Positions 45,856 to 56,809 of a stretch of DNA of 64,000 nucleotides are shown here, piece after piece. Source of the DNA: Pleurotus djamor (taxonomy: Eukaryota > Basidiomycota > Agaricomycetes > Agaricales > Pleurotaceae); assembly GCA_029747585.1 (NCBI GenBank), contig JAPEVF010000158.1:1-64000 (forward strand), given 5' to 3'. Made by a program: the position numbers and the translations under genes. Each line of letters starts with the position of its first letter. Within the stretch, counting starts at the first letter, position 1. The notes beneath the pieces were generated by a model. The model was not told the DNA's origin. It did no database searches and was given only the letters and a program-made list of their open reading frames with translations.

Positions 45856-47544
45856 ATGTCTTCGTCTGCTTTGGTTCATCTCCGAAACGTCGAAGTCATT
45901 GATGCTCAGGTCGCTTTTCATGCTGCGCAGGTCGCTCATCACAACGATGCCATACTCTCGCTCAAGATTCGCCGAAACGCCCACAGCCTAATCTTCTCCC
46001 TGCCCCCGGAACTCCTTGCGTTCATCTTCCACCTTGTTGTGACTTCGTCCATTGTCGACTCCGAAATACCAGGGCGTTCTCCTTATACCTGGCTTGTCAT
46101 CGTACGCGTCTGCCACGCTTGGCGTGTACTCGCCTTGAACTGCCCCGAACTATGGACTTGCATCAGTATCTTTACAGGTCCTTCTGCATCTGAATTCATG
46201 TCTGCAATGCTCGTCCGGTCGAAACGATTACCGATACGCGTTAAATTATCAACCTTTCCATATATGGATTGCAAGGACCTCCGCGTCTTGATGGAACACG
46301 CCCATCGAATTAAAGAACTCGATGCCTTCGTATCACCGCAAGGATTATCGGAACTTCTTGGTTCAGCCTCAATCCTGTCTAGTCTTGATGTCCTTCGGGT
46401 CAAGCTCTTCCCTTACTACTCGCCTTTACGCTTTTCGCTGCCCACCCCACAGGATTGGTCGCTTCAGATACCCACCCTTCGCGTCCTCCACCTTTGTTCC
46501 CCTTTCCAGCCCTTCAGTGTCTTGCCAACATCCCCGGCTCTAACTTCTCTCACCTTGGATCGCGTTGACATCACGCCGCAAGAGCTTCTCAGGTACCTCG
46601 GCGGCACTCCTAACCTTGAGCGTCTCAGCCTTTCTGGTGTCGACTTTGAGGTTGATCCGGATCCTATGTTTGTTGAACTCCCGAATCTCTTTTCGATAAA
46701 TATGGACGTCTGCGGTGTCTCTGCCTTGGCTTTACTAGGTCAGCTCATCTACCCAACGGATACAAAGATCACTTTTACTTGCGCAATGCTGGACTACGAA
46801 GGAGAGGATGACGCTGACTTTGATCTAATGGTCATGTGGCCCTGCCTACTTGGTGGTTGCACCTGTCACAATGGGGTTCCTGTAATTGATCGTCTTCGTG
46901 TATCGGTCGATGACGAGGGACTCAAAGTTTCATTTGGTACGGAAGAAGTGGAAGAACTCTGTTCTGGTCACTTCATCGCTACATCCAGCTCCTCGTATGC
47001 CATTTACGACAAATTCTCGACGGCGCTTCCCTTCTCCCGATTACGATATCTACAACTGTCCACCCTGCACCAGCCCATGGTCCCTGATTGGATTGATTTC
47101 CTAGCCCCTCTGATGACGGTCGAGGTCTTCCAAGCGCGCTTCCTCGGCTCCAACCTCTTTCCTGCCCTCCTCTTCACCGAAGGTCTCCTCCCCAATCTAC
47201 GCGACCTCGAACTCCATGACTCCTCGTTTGCCCCAATGTACTCTCTGACAAACTTGTCGGACGATCATCCATATCTACCGAATCGCCCTCACCTCAAATC
47301 GGTCTCTTTCAGCCATTGTCAAGTTGACGAGTCCGCCATCGCGGACCTCTCCAAGTTTGTCGACGTCCAGTGTCCGTTCCCCGGGAATGTCGTATACGAG
47401 GGACCGCACTCTGAGGCTCACTTCAACAAGGGGAGGTTTTATAATCTTGATCTCGAAGCCGACGCAAACCTCGTTGCTGGGAGTTTCTCGGACGCTCTTC
47501 GGCGCCTTGTTGTTCCTGTTATGTCCCAACATCTATTCTATTAG
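45856..47544 (+). CDS. F-box-like protein
   Basis: Likely substrate adaptor of an SCF ubiquitin ligase. It is a single uninterrupted exon of 562 aa from ATG 45856 (MSSSALVHLRNVEVID); the frame extends upstream, but this Met follows ACCATC and fits other basidiomycete F-box proteins. It has an N-terminal coiled stretch, then the F-box-like core about residues 48-95 (FSLPPELLAFIFHLV, then VCHAWRVLALNCPELWT). The rest has irregular leucine-rich spacing (LRVLHLCS, LTSLTLDRV, LERLSLSGV, LRDLELHDS) suggesting LRR-like repeats. It lies within the LOX cluster on the opposite strand to LOX3. No link to lipoxygenases is implied beyond position. Confidence 0.8.
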   Translation: MSSSALVHLRNVEVIDAQVAFHAAQVAHHNDAILSLKIRRNAHSLIFSLPPELLAFIFHLVVTSSIVDSEIPGRSPYTWLVIVRVCHAWRVLALNCPELWTCISIFTGPSASEFMSAMLVRSKRLPIRVKLSTFPYMDCKDLRVLMEHAHRIKELDAFVSPQGLSELLGSASILSSLDVLRVKLFPYYSPLRFSLPTPQDWSLQIPTLRVLHLCSPFQPFSVLPTSPALTSLTLDRVDITPQELLRYLGGTPNLERLSLSGVDFEVDPDPMFVELPNLFSINMDVCGVSALALLGQLIYPTDTKITFTCAMLDYEGEDDADFDLMVMWPCLLGGCTCHNGVPVIDRLRVSVDDEGLKVSFGTEEVEELCSGHFIATSSSSYAIYDKFSTALPFSRLRYLQLSTLHQPMVPDWIDFLAPLMTVEVFQARFLGSNLFPALLFTEGLLPNLRDLELHDSSFAPMYSLTNLSDDHPYLPNRPHLKSVSFSHCQVDESAIADLSKFVDVQCPFPGNVVYEGPHSEAHFNKGRFYNLDLEADANLVAGSFSDALRRLVVPVMSQHLFY

Positions 47545-47914
47545 CTTCGTCTTGTCTTTATCCTCTTGGTTTGTACTTCGCACCATTTAATTAAAGGGCA
47601 CCGGCACGCACCACACTCACTTGCATCATAGCTAAGGCTGTATCCCCTGTCGACACAGGTAAACAGGCCCCGCTGAATACTATCTGTCTGGAATTCGGTG
47701 TACCAGGCCAGCAATAATTGTTCATCCCTGAGGCCCTGCAGTTCCTCTCTAGTTTTCGCCATAGCTGTTGTTCCATTTGATTAATTTTCAACCTGCCTCA
47801 GACCAGATTCCGATGGAATACCACGCATTGTCGGAGATATGTTAGTCTCCTTCCATTTGGCATCGTGTGATTGGTTGAATCCTGACTTCATATTCTGCCT
47901 AGGCATAAACTATC

Positions 47915-47929
47915 TCGGAGGTATCTCAC
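47915..47929 (+). promoter_or_regulatory. Conserved motif TCGGAGGTATCTCAC (copy 1)
   Basis: Exact 15-mer shared with 48439-48453 and 51101-51115. This copy is in the first unit of the duplication. Confidence 0.55.
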
Positions 47930-48438
47930 GGTTTCGCTTGAATCAAGGGCATCGGCACGCGCTACACGAACTTGCATGATAGCTAAGGCTGTATCCTCTG
48001 TCGACCTGCTGTTGACAAGGTACTCCGAGTGCAGGGCCACATTATGATCGGTCGCCGATAATGAAAGAAGTACAAGGAATCTGCTTGAGTCTTTCATAAT
48101 AATCCTCGCATAATTGGCTAATCTACTCTGATTCTTCTATGCCTATCCAGGAATTCGCGAGGATTACGCGATCTCGCAGGCCGTGGTAGACAGATCCGCT
48201 GAATACTAGCCGTCTGGACTCTGGGTGTACCAGGTCCAACACCAATTGTCCTCCTCCGAGTCAGAGCCCTCTAGTGTTTGTCTTAGCTGGTGGTCCATTC
48301 AACAAATTTCCATCCAACCTCATACCAGATTCCAATGGAATGCCACGCAATTGATGGACATATGTTAGTTCCATTCCCTTTGACATCGTGTGATTGGTTG
48401 AATCCTGATTTCATGTTCTGTCTTAGGCATAAACCATC

Positions 48439-48453
48439 TCGGAGGTATCTCAC
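48439..48453 (+). promoter_or_regulatory. Conserved motif TCGGAGGTATCTCAC (copy 2, LOX4 promoter)
   Basis: It lies about 245 bp upstream of the LOX4 ATG. It is an exact match to the copy before LOX5, with partial similarity continuing downstream. Confidence 0.6.
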
Positions 48454-48621
48454 GGCTTCGCTTAAATAGACATACACAGAATGTCATACTTCGACGCTGG
48501 ACGCTGAGCGCTGAACGGCAGGACGTCTCCAACAGATCCGGAGGACTCACTCTCCCGAATGCGCAGTCTATGGAACGCGTTCCGTATGTCAAACAGATAC
48601 GGGCCCATTGCGACCTGAGGC

Positions 48622-48628
48622 TATAAAG
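48622..48628 (+). promoter_or_regulatory. TATA box of LOX4
   Basis: TATAAAG in the context GCTATAAAGGC, 71 bp before the ATG. LOX5 has the identical context. Confidence 0.6.
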
Positions 48629-48698
48629 GCACTATGTGTTCTCTCTCCAAAAAGCCACCAGGAACATATCTCGACTCTCTCGCCATCGCACCCTCATC

Positions 48699-50730
48699 AT
48701 GTCTGTCGCAACAATGTTTCAACCCATCAGCATTGCTGAAGACAAAGCTTCCGAGCTCATACGACTTCAATTGCAATACCTCCAAGACCCCGCTTTCTTC
48801 GCTGCTGAATTTCAACAAAAAACTGGCGCAGGCTACGCCCAGCTGAAAGAACTGTAAGAACTCAACCTACTCCACCGTCGTTGAACTCTAGCTGACTAGT
48901 CCAAACCTAGTGATGCCATCCTTTTCCAGCTGCCCGATGAAAGTGAAGCTGATCTTGAGGCTGAAAGCTTGGAGTTGGCCTCGTTCGGTGGACGTCCGGC
49001 CAAGTTAGAATGGCGATACACCGATGTCTATCCTCCTTCCGCCCGTGATCTTCCCTGGCAAGATCAACACTCCCTCCCCGCTATATTCAGTCCCGTGCGC
49101 CTCCTCCAAACGCTACGGATCCTGGGTGGTGCCAACCTAAACACACTTGTTCCCGATCGCCAGACCACAAAGACTTTTGATGATCTCATGAAGTGGTATC
49201 AAAATCAATTCAATCGTCACAAACGTCCATGGGAAATCAAGAATCTTTACTCTGCGGAGAACATCGGACTTCGCAAAGATAAATATGGATACTACGATTG
49301 GTACATCGATTCTGTCTTCGCCCAGCAATTCTTCACAGGCACAAACCCTGATTCCATCACTCTCGCGTCGAGCGAGTGGATAAGCCGCTTCTCGAGTGCG
49401 GCAAACGTCCCATCAAGTGTTTCTGGGCTGCTTCAGTCAGATGCTTCCTCCTTCTACGTCGTGGACTACAGTTTTATCCGCGAGTCGATGGGAGCGTCCC
49501 CCACGGAAACCCTCTTCAACGATGCGGAGGGCGTCAAACATTACGCATGCTCTCCCGTTGCTTTGTTTCACCTCAGCGAGGCGGGAGATCTTCACCCTGT
49601 CGCTATCATCATCGACTACAAGGGCAGCATGGCGGCTTCCGTCACTATCTTCAACAAACGACTCGATGCCAGCGATACCGCTCATGATCAATCCAAGGAC
49701 TGGCCCTGGCGCTACGCGAAGATGTGTGTTCTCTCAGCCGACTGGGCGTTCCACGAAATAATAATCCACCTTACCCAAACCCATCTGGTTGAGGAGGCTA
49801 TCATTGTTGCTGCACGTCGCGCCTTTTATGACGATTCCAACCACATCGTTTATCGTCTTCTCTCCCCTCATTGGGATATCACTCTAGCTCTCAACGCGTC
49901 GGCCCGTTCATTACTGGTTCCAAAAATCATCTCTCCCCTTGCTGGGTTCAACTCGTCACAAACCTACAAATTCATCCGGACTGAGTTCACCAACTTTGAC
50001 TGGAAGGGCAAATACGTCCCAAATGACCTCAAAGCCCGCGGCTTCCCCGTCGAGCAGTTTGACACCGACAAGTTCCACAATTACGCGTATGCTCGGGATA
50101 TCATTGAAATGTGGAATGCCCTTCGTTCCTTTGTTGGATTGGTTTTGAAGGAGTACTATCACGAGGATGCCCAAGTCGTTGACGATACTCTCATCCAAGC
50201 GTTTTGCGCCGAGATGACATCGGTGGAGGGAGCTGGGATGGTAAATTTCCCTGAGTCAGTCAAGACGATCGATGAACTGGTCGATCTAGTGACCATGGCC
50301 ATACATATCGCCTCCCCACAGCACACCGCCGTCAATTATCTTCAACAATACTATCAAACCTTCGTACCCAACAAGCCGTCTGCCTTGTTCANCCCCCCTT
50401 CCTGACACTGTCGAGGCCCTCACTTCATACTCCGAGGACGATGTCCTTGATGCATTACCTTTTCGACAGAAGAAGCTGTGGCTGATATCCGCCCAGATTC
50501 CTTACCTTCTTACCTCTGAAGCCGACCAGAAGAATACCATTACAGCCTACGCCACAAAGGCCTCCAAGGACAGTGACAAGGCCATTCAGAAGGCTGGTAG
50601 CAAACTTGTAACTGCTTTGACGAAACTTGGGCGCTCTTTCGAGAATCACAGCGAGGATCTCGATGATTATGAGAAGACGCCATATAATGTACTTGCGCCG
50701 ACAAAGACGGCTTCGTCCATCATCATCTAG
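48699..50730 (+). CDS. LOX: Lipoxygenase (LOX4), with a likely sequencing artefact at 50392
   Basis: Second subfamily (with LOX5 and LOX6). Two exons (48699-48853 and 48911-50730). The start is MSVATMFQPISIAEDK and the intron is phase 2 in the same alignment position as in LOX1-3. Iron ligands: FHEIIIHLTQTH, QHTAVNYLQQYYQTF, C-terminal Ile (ASSIII). An N at 50392 beside a C-run adds one base and shifts the frame to a false stop. Without it the length is exactly 3n (657 aa) and matches LOX5 (ALFTPLPDT), so the break is probably an assembly error. The promoter has the 15-mer motif and GCTATAAAGGC. Confidence 0.88.
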
Positions 50731-51100
50731 CTGTTCAAGTTGGTTATGTTAGTATATTGCACATGTAATTATACTCTATAATTATACTTGAATTTGTAGG
50801 TCCATCAGACCTCGAAGTTTCACGTTATGGTTCTTTCACCGCCTACACCCCTACCAAGTCAAGAACATCGCCCGTCCAACTCTCGAGTCCGAAAAACCTG
50901 CGTGGTTCTTTCATCTCAGCTCACTGCCCTCTTCCGATTTTCATGACGCTTTCAGACCAGAAGCACCCGGGTATCAGACATATCAGACATATCTCACTAG
51001 AAACATGTCTCTGACAGCAAATTAATGTCACTTTTCCCTATGTTTGGAAATCGAGGTGTCACTTCCATGGGTAAATGTTCGGCTCAAGGGACCAACCGCG

Positions 51101-51115
51101 TCGGAGGTATCTCAC
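51101..51115 (+). promoter_or_regulatory. Conserved motif TCGGAGGTATCTCAC (LOX5 promoter)
   Basis: Exact match to the copies at 47915 and 48439, 371 bp before the LOX5 ATG. Confidence 0.6.
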
Positions 51116-51409
51116 ACCCCCGCCTAATCACCTACATACAAGCTGTCACAAGTCCAGGCCCGCTCCGAACTTCTCTTGGACCTCCTCCGTAAGTGTCTCG
51201 ATCAATTCATTATCAGTTGTCGTTCCTCACGCAACATTGTGCTAGTCCTTGGAGTATTCGCCATCGAGCCCCTTGGGTGTCGCTTTCACTTCGGTTCAGC
51301 CTCGTCACCAGATTTCGGATGAGTCTCTCCACCGACCGCTCATCGGTGTCATTCACACCCCATGTCGAGCGAAAGTGACATGCACTGCTACGGCCTAACC
51401 CTAGCAAGC

Positions 51410-51416
51410 TATAAAG
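51410..51416 (+). promoter_or_regulatory. TATA box of LOX5
   Basis: TATAAAG in the context GCTATAAAGGC, 70 bp before the ATG at 51486. Confidence 0.6.
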
Positions 51417-51485
51417 GCGGTATGTCTTCTCCCAGAACTTACAGAAACACATCTCAAGTCCTCTACCTCTTTCGCACTACTCATT

Positions 51486-53514
51486 ATGTCTGTTGCAACG
51501 CAGCTGTTCCAGCCGGTTCGCCTCGCTGACGACAAAATCTCCGATCTCATTCGGATCCAATCGCAATACCTCCAAGATCCTGCGTTTTTCCAACAGAATG
51601 CGAGTGCGGACTATGATCAGTTGAAGAAACTGTAAGGACCATCGATCTTACTTGGTCGTTGATGAGCCTTAGCTGACTGGCTTTTTCGTGTGCAGTGATA
51701 ACGTTCTGTTCCAGCTCCCGGAGGAAGCTGTAGGTGAAGCTGAGAGCCTCAAGTTGGCTGCGCTCAGCGTTTTTGAGGGTCCTCCACCTAAGTTGGAATG
51801 GCGCACCAAGGATGTCTATCCCCCTCATGCCCTCTCCCTTCCCAAGCAAGATCAACACTCACCTTTCGCGATCTTCGACCCGGTGCGCCTGCTGCAAACG
51901 AAGCAGATGCTAGGGGATGTCGATCTGAGCAAAACTCCCCTCGTTCCCAGCCGCGAATCCATCAAGTCGTTTGATGACCTCTCGCGTTGGTACCAAAAGC
52001 AATACAACGATCAGCATTCGTGGTGGCCACCCAAGTTGGAGAATCTGTACTATGCCGAGAACATCGGACTCCGCAAAGGTTACGACTGGTACACCGATGC
52101 TGCCTTTGCTCAGCAATTCTTCACGGGAACGAACCCCAGTACCATCAAGCTTGCAACGAACGAGTGGATAAGCCGCTTCTCGAGTGCGGCGAACGTCCCA
52201 ACAAGTGTTTCTGGGCTGCTTCAGTCAGACGCCTCCTCCTTCTACGTCGTCGACTACAGCTTCATCCGCGAGTCTATGGGAGCGTCCCCCTCGGAAACCC
52301 TCTTTAATGATGCAGAGGGTGTTAGACACTACTCATCCTCTCCCGTTGTCCTGTTCCACCTCAACGACGAGGGTGACCTCCATCCTGTCGCAATCATCAT
52401 CGACTACAAGGGCGGCATAACGGAGTCTGTCACCATCTTCAACCAGCGACTCGATTCGAGCGATACCGACCACGATCAATCCCAAGATTGGCCCTGGAGG
52501 TACGCCAAGATGTGTGTGCTTTCGGCCGACTGGGCGCTCCACGAGATGATCATCCACCTCACCCACACCCATCTAATCGAGGAGGCCATCATCATCGCCG
52601 CGCGTCGCACTTTCGATTCAGAGCATATCGTTTATCGTCTTCTCTCCCCACACTGGGACATCACTCTGGCCCTTAACCAACTCGCGCGTGAACTCTTGGT
52701 TCCGAACATCATTTCCCCTCTTGCCGGTTTCAGCTTGCCACAAACCTACAAGTTCATTCGCACCGAATTCACTAACTTCGACTGGAAAGGAAAACACATC
52801 CCCACTGACCTCAAAAATCGCGGCTTCCCCATCGACCAGCTCGGCAATGAGAAGTTCCATAACTACACCTACGCTCGGGATATCATCGAAATGTGGAAAA
52901 CCCTGCACCACTTTGTCAAGTCCGTTCTGAAGAAGGATTACTATCCTGACGACTCTAAAGTCGCCGAAGATGCTCAGATCCAAGCTTTCTGCGCCGAGAT
53001 GCGATCGGTGGAGGGAGCAGGGATGGTCAACTTCCCTGAGTCGGTTCAGACCCTCGACGAACTCGTCGATCTAGTGACAATGGCCATTCATATCGCATCC
53101 CCTCAACACACCGCTATCAACTACCTCCAGCAATACTACCAAACCTTCGTCCCCAACAAGCCTTCTGCGCTGTTCACCCCCCTTCCCGACACCATCGACG
53201 CCCTCTTGCAATACAAGGAAGACGACGTGCTTGACGCGCTACCCTTCGGACAAAATAAGCTGTGGCTTCTCTCGGCCCAGATTCCCTACCTTCTTACCTC
53301 TGAAGTCGGTGAGAAGAACAACATCATCACTTACGCCACCGAAGCCTCCAAGGATAGCGACAAGGCTATCATGAAGGCTGGTGGAAGACTCTTGACTGCC
53401 TTGGGCAAACTCAAGCTCTCTTTCGAGCTTCATAACCTGGAACTCGACGATCATGAGAAAACCCCATATAATGTACTTGCACCGGAAAAGACGGCCTCCT
53501 CTATTGTCATTTAG
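51486..53514 (+). CDS. LOX: Lipoxygenase (LOX5)
   Basis: Two exons (51486-51631 and 51696-53514), 654 aa. The start MSVATQLFQPVRLADDK parallels LOX4. Iron ligands are His331 and His336 (HEMIIH at 52540-52557), His520 and Asn524 (HTAIN, 53107-53121) and Ile654 (ASSIVI). Other landmarks: FAQQFFTGTNP, VVDYSFIRESMGASP, IIDYKGG and LLSPHWDITLALNQLAR. It is tandem with LOX4 on the same strand, about 750 bp apart. The frame is intact and an active enzyme is expected. Confidence 0.92.
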
Positions 53515-53679
53515 TCATCGATATCACCCAATATTTGTACTATTATACCTTATACATCTGGATACTTCTCGTCAATCTCCCCTCCTTGGTGGGTCCACCT
53601 CCGACTTCGGTGCTTCAGTCAAAGTTCTTTCCACTTCTTCTCGCATTTGTTAGCGTAATTCCTCGGCAATGTGGTTCAT

Positions 53680-54453
53680 TCAATATCCGCGGGCTCTGCA
53701 GAAGCGTTCATGTCTATTATGCTCCGTTTCCAATCTCGCGATCCTTGCTTGGAGGGCTTGGACAGTGGAGGTAGTGGATTCTAGGGTGAGGACATGTGAG
53801 GCCTGTCGTCTAGCATTCTGACGTTTTTCTCGTCCCTCACAAAATGTCGTGATGCTTCGCATGACCTCGATGGCCGTTGTGACGTCGCGGAGGGATTGGA
53901 TCATCATGCTGAATTCCTCACCAGAAAGGGCATTGATTATGATCGATCGAAAGTTTGCATCGGTATACCTATTACCGGCTTGGATAGCTTCCTTTCGCTT
54001 CTTCCTCAGTTCTTGGAAGAACTCTGCGATAAGTTGACCACTCTTCGAAGTATATTGGCAGGCGCGGAGATTGTTGTCGGTATGCTGCTTGTAAAGCTCG
54101 TCGTGATGAAAGAACTGGGCTTTTAGCTCAGACCACACTTGAGCACAGGACTTGGTCTCGAGGTCGTCCACCAAACAGTCAATCCCAATAGTGTTCATTG
54201 AAATCGTTGCTTTCAATCTCGCATCTCGGTAAGCCCATTCTTCCAAAGAAGGGTACATGCCGTAGCAAGGGGTAGGCGTAAGTGACAGACGCTTCGGGGA
54301 GTCTGGTTTGGAGATGGTTCCATCGAGATATCCAGTCAAGCCCCAACAGGCCGCGACATTTTCGATTGTGCGTTTGAACGGAGCAAACGGACCGATTCCA
54401 TCGAACTTCTCGCCCTCGGGGAGCAGAAAAATGAAGTCGATGATGTCAGACAT
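53680..54453 (-). CDS. Orphan copia-type gag polyprotein
   Basis: Gag-like protein of a Ty1/copia LTR retrotransposon (gag-polypeptide family), 257 aa from MSDIIDFIF (54453); the frame extends to 54552. FDGIGPFAPFKRTIENVAA and CWGLTGYLDGTI form the N-terminal gag motif. SLEEWAYRDARLKATISMN and VWSELKAQF follow, with a C-terminal coiled region. The usual zinc knuckle, protease, integrase and reverse transcriptase are absent nearby, and no LTRs were seen. It is either a truncated remnant with an intact gag or a captured gene. It sits between LOX5 and LOX6. Confidence 0.7.
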   Translation of the reverse strand: MSDIIDFIFLLPEGEKFDGIGPFAPFKRTIENVAACWGLTGYLDGTISKPDSPKRLSLTPTPCYGMYPSLEEWAYRDARLKATISMNTIGIDCLVDDLETKSCAQVWSELKAQFFHHDELYKQHTDNNLRACQYTSKSGQLIAEFFQELRKKRKEAIQAGNRYTDANFRSIIINALSGEEFSMMIQSLRDVTTAIEVMRSITTFCEGREKRQNARRQASHVLTLESTTSTVQALQARIARLETEHNRHERFCRARGY

Positions 54454-54815
54454 AGAAAGCAACAGTACTAGTGTGCGACGATATGTTCGAAGGATAGGGG
54501 TCGAAACGTGAGGGTGAAGTGCGATATTTCGAGCGACGACGGGTCTGTCCACTTCTACAGGTATGAACAGTAAGTTTCAGTGATTGTGCAGAAGGGAAGA
54601 AAAGCGCACGACTGACGATCTGATTGAGTCGAAGCGAAGATCAAATTGGCAAAACTCATCTCCTAGAGCTTCAGGAGGGCGGTGTCAGCATTTAGGAGAT
54701 GGCGGGGACTGCCTCTTGCAGGTACTCAAGTTTAGAAACGCATTGTAGTCAAGCCAGTAGCGGATTGATAGATAATCAAAACGTAGATTTTCGTGTGTTA
54801 GTTACAACTCGCGCT

Positions 54816-56809
54816 CTAGATTACAATAGATGAGGCGGTCGTAGCTGGCGCCAGGACATCATAAGGTGTATTTTGGTCATCGAGTTCAAGACTGTTCGCT
54901 TTGAAGATTCTGTCAAGCCTATCCAAATCACTCGACAACTGCTTCGCAGCGATCGCAATAATGGGGTATTCTCCATCTTTGGACGCGTCTTTTGCATAAG
55001 TCACGATGTTTTGATCGGCTTCAACGGTCATCGAAAGGAGATAAGGGATTTGTGCAGAGAGGAGCCATTGTCTGTTACGACCAAGTGGCAAGGCGGCGAT
55101 GACTTGCGTCTCCTGGTAGCTCTGAAGCTCGCCGAGGGAAGCAGGGAGAGGAGAAAAGAGAGCGGATGGTTTGTTGGGGACGAACGTTTGATAATATTGT
55201 TGGAGGTAATTGACCGCAGTGTGCTGGGAGGACGCGATGTGTATGGCCATCGTGACGAGGTCGATGAGCTCATCGAGCGTCTGGATAGACTCGGGGAATT
55301 TGGTCATCCCTGCCCCAGTCACTGATCGCATCTCGGCGCAAAGAGCCTGGATCTGACCATCAGCGGCAACCTTGGCGTCATCGGGGTAGTACTCTTCTTG
55401 TGACAGAACTGCTTTGACAAATGAACGAAGGGTATTCCACATCTCGATCATATCGCGGGCATAGGCGTAGTTGTGGAACTTTTTGTCGTTGAGCTGGTCG
55501 ATGGGGAATCCACGGTTCTGAAGGTCGTTCGGAATGTATTTGCCTTTCCAATCGAAGTTGGTGAACTCGTTGCGGACGAATTGGGTAATATGGGGTGACT
55601 GAAGACCGGAGATGGGGATGATGACTTCGGGGACCAGAACTTGACGCGCGAGTTCGTTCAAAGAGAGAGTTATGGCCCAGTGGGGTGAGAGGAGGCGGAA
55701 GACAATATGAGTAGGCGAGAGTGTACGATGAGAAGCAACAATGACAGCCTCCTCGACAAGATGGGTATGTGTAAGATGAATGATCATCTCATGAAGGGCC
55801 CAATCAGCGGAGAGGACACACATCTTGGCGTATCGCCATGGCCAGTCACTAGATTGGTCATGAGAGGTCTCGTTCGGATCAAGACGCTTGTTGAAGATGG
55901 TGATAGAGGCGTCCATGCTGCCCTTGTAGTCGATGATGATGGCGACGGGATGAAGCTTTCCATCGTCGCCAAGGAGGAATAGGGCAACGGGCGCGCAGCC
56001 GTATCGCTCGATTCCTTCAGAGTCGTTGTAAAGGACCTCCGATGGCTTTGCGCCCATAGACTCGCGGATGTAGCTGAAGTCTTGGACATAGAAGGAGGTG
56101 GTTGACTCGAGCAATTTGACGACATCATCGTTCTGCTGGGCAGTAGCAGCGGTCTTGAAGGCGTCAATCCAATCGCTCGTTGCAAGGGTAATGGTGGTAG
56201 GATTGGGTCCGGTGAAGAACTGCTGAGCGAAGACGGCGTCGTGGAACCAATCGTTGCGAAGACCAATGTTGGGTTCATTGTACATGTCCTTGATGATCCA
56301 CCCTTGGTCTTTGTGACGCTCCTGGTTCCACGATGTGAGTTTTGCGAAGGTATCCTCATTTTCGCTTGGGGCGAGCTTGGTGTTGTTGTTGTAGTTCAGG
56401 AAGTTACTGACGATGAGAAGTGTTTGCGCGAGGCGGGCTTTGCTGAAGATACTGCCAGCCCCAACTGCGACGTCGTCGGGGACGAGGAGTAGATGGGGAG
56501 GATATTCGTCGGTACGTTCCCACTGGTACTTGTCGGTCTTCTGGGCAAGGGTGAAGGGGATGGGGACCGAAGACTCGAAATCTGTAATATCATAGAGGAA
56601 ACCAATCCTACGGAGGACATCACGCTCGAATTAGCGCAGCTAGGGTGCATGAAGATGATGCCTACGTACATCCGCCTGGCCTGCTCATAGCCTTCAGCCG
56701 CGCCTTTCAATGCAGCATTGTACTCGGTTGGAGCGACGCGAGATGACAGGTACTGTGGTCGGACATGGCTGAGTTGTTTCCTAGTAAACTGAGCGGGTTT
56801 GATAGACAT
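54816..56809 (-). CDS. LOX: Lipoxygenase (LOX6)
   Basis: Two exons (56670-56809 and 54816-56607), 643 aa. The N-terminus differs from its siblings (MSIKPAQFTRKQLSHVRPQ), but the intron is at the same phase-2 place (EQARRM/IGFLYD). The body belongs with LOX4 and LOX5: CVLSADWALHEMIIHLTHTH, LLSPHWAITLSLNELAR, QHTAVNYLQQYYQTFVPNK and C-terminal Ile (ASSIVI). All iron ligands are present. Inverted relative to LOX4 and LOX5. A TATAAAG box lies at 56861-56867 on the minus strand. Confidence 0.92.

Larger units (their letters stand above)
47596..48470. repeat. Imperfect direct duplication upstream of LOX4
   Basis: Unit 1 (about 47596-47946) and unit 2 (about 47947-48470) share a start (GGCACGC, AGCTAAGGCTGTATCC, TGTCGAC). 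They also share the later blocks GCTGAATACTA, GTGTACCAGG, CATCGTGTGATTGGTTGAAT and CTCGGAGGTATCTCACGG. Unit 2 carries about 170 bp extra (about 48010-48180). The duplicated unit includes the motif also found before LOX5, so this may be a duplicated LOX promoter. Confidence 0.7.
50731..51485. other. Intergenic, LOX5 promoter region
   Basis: No gene is seen. It contains the conserved 15-mer (51101-51115) and a TATAAAG box (51410-51416). Confidence 0.5.
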
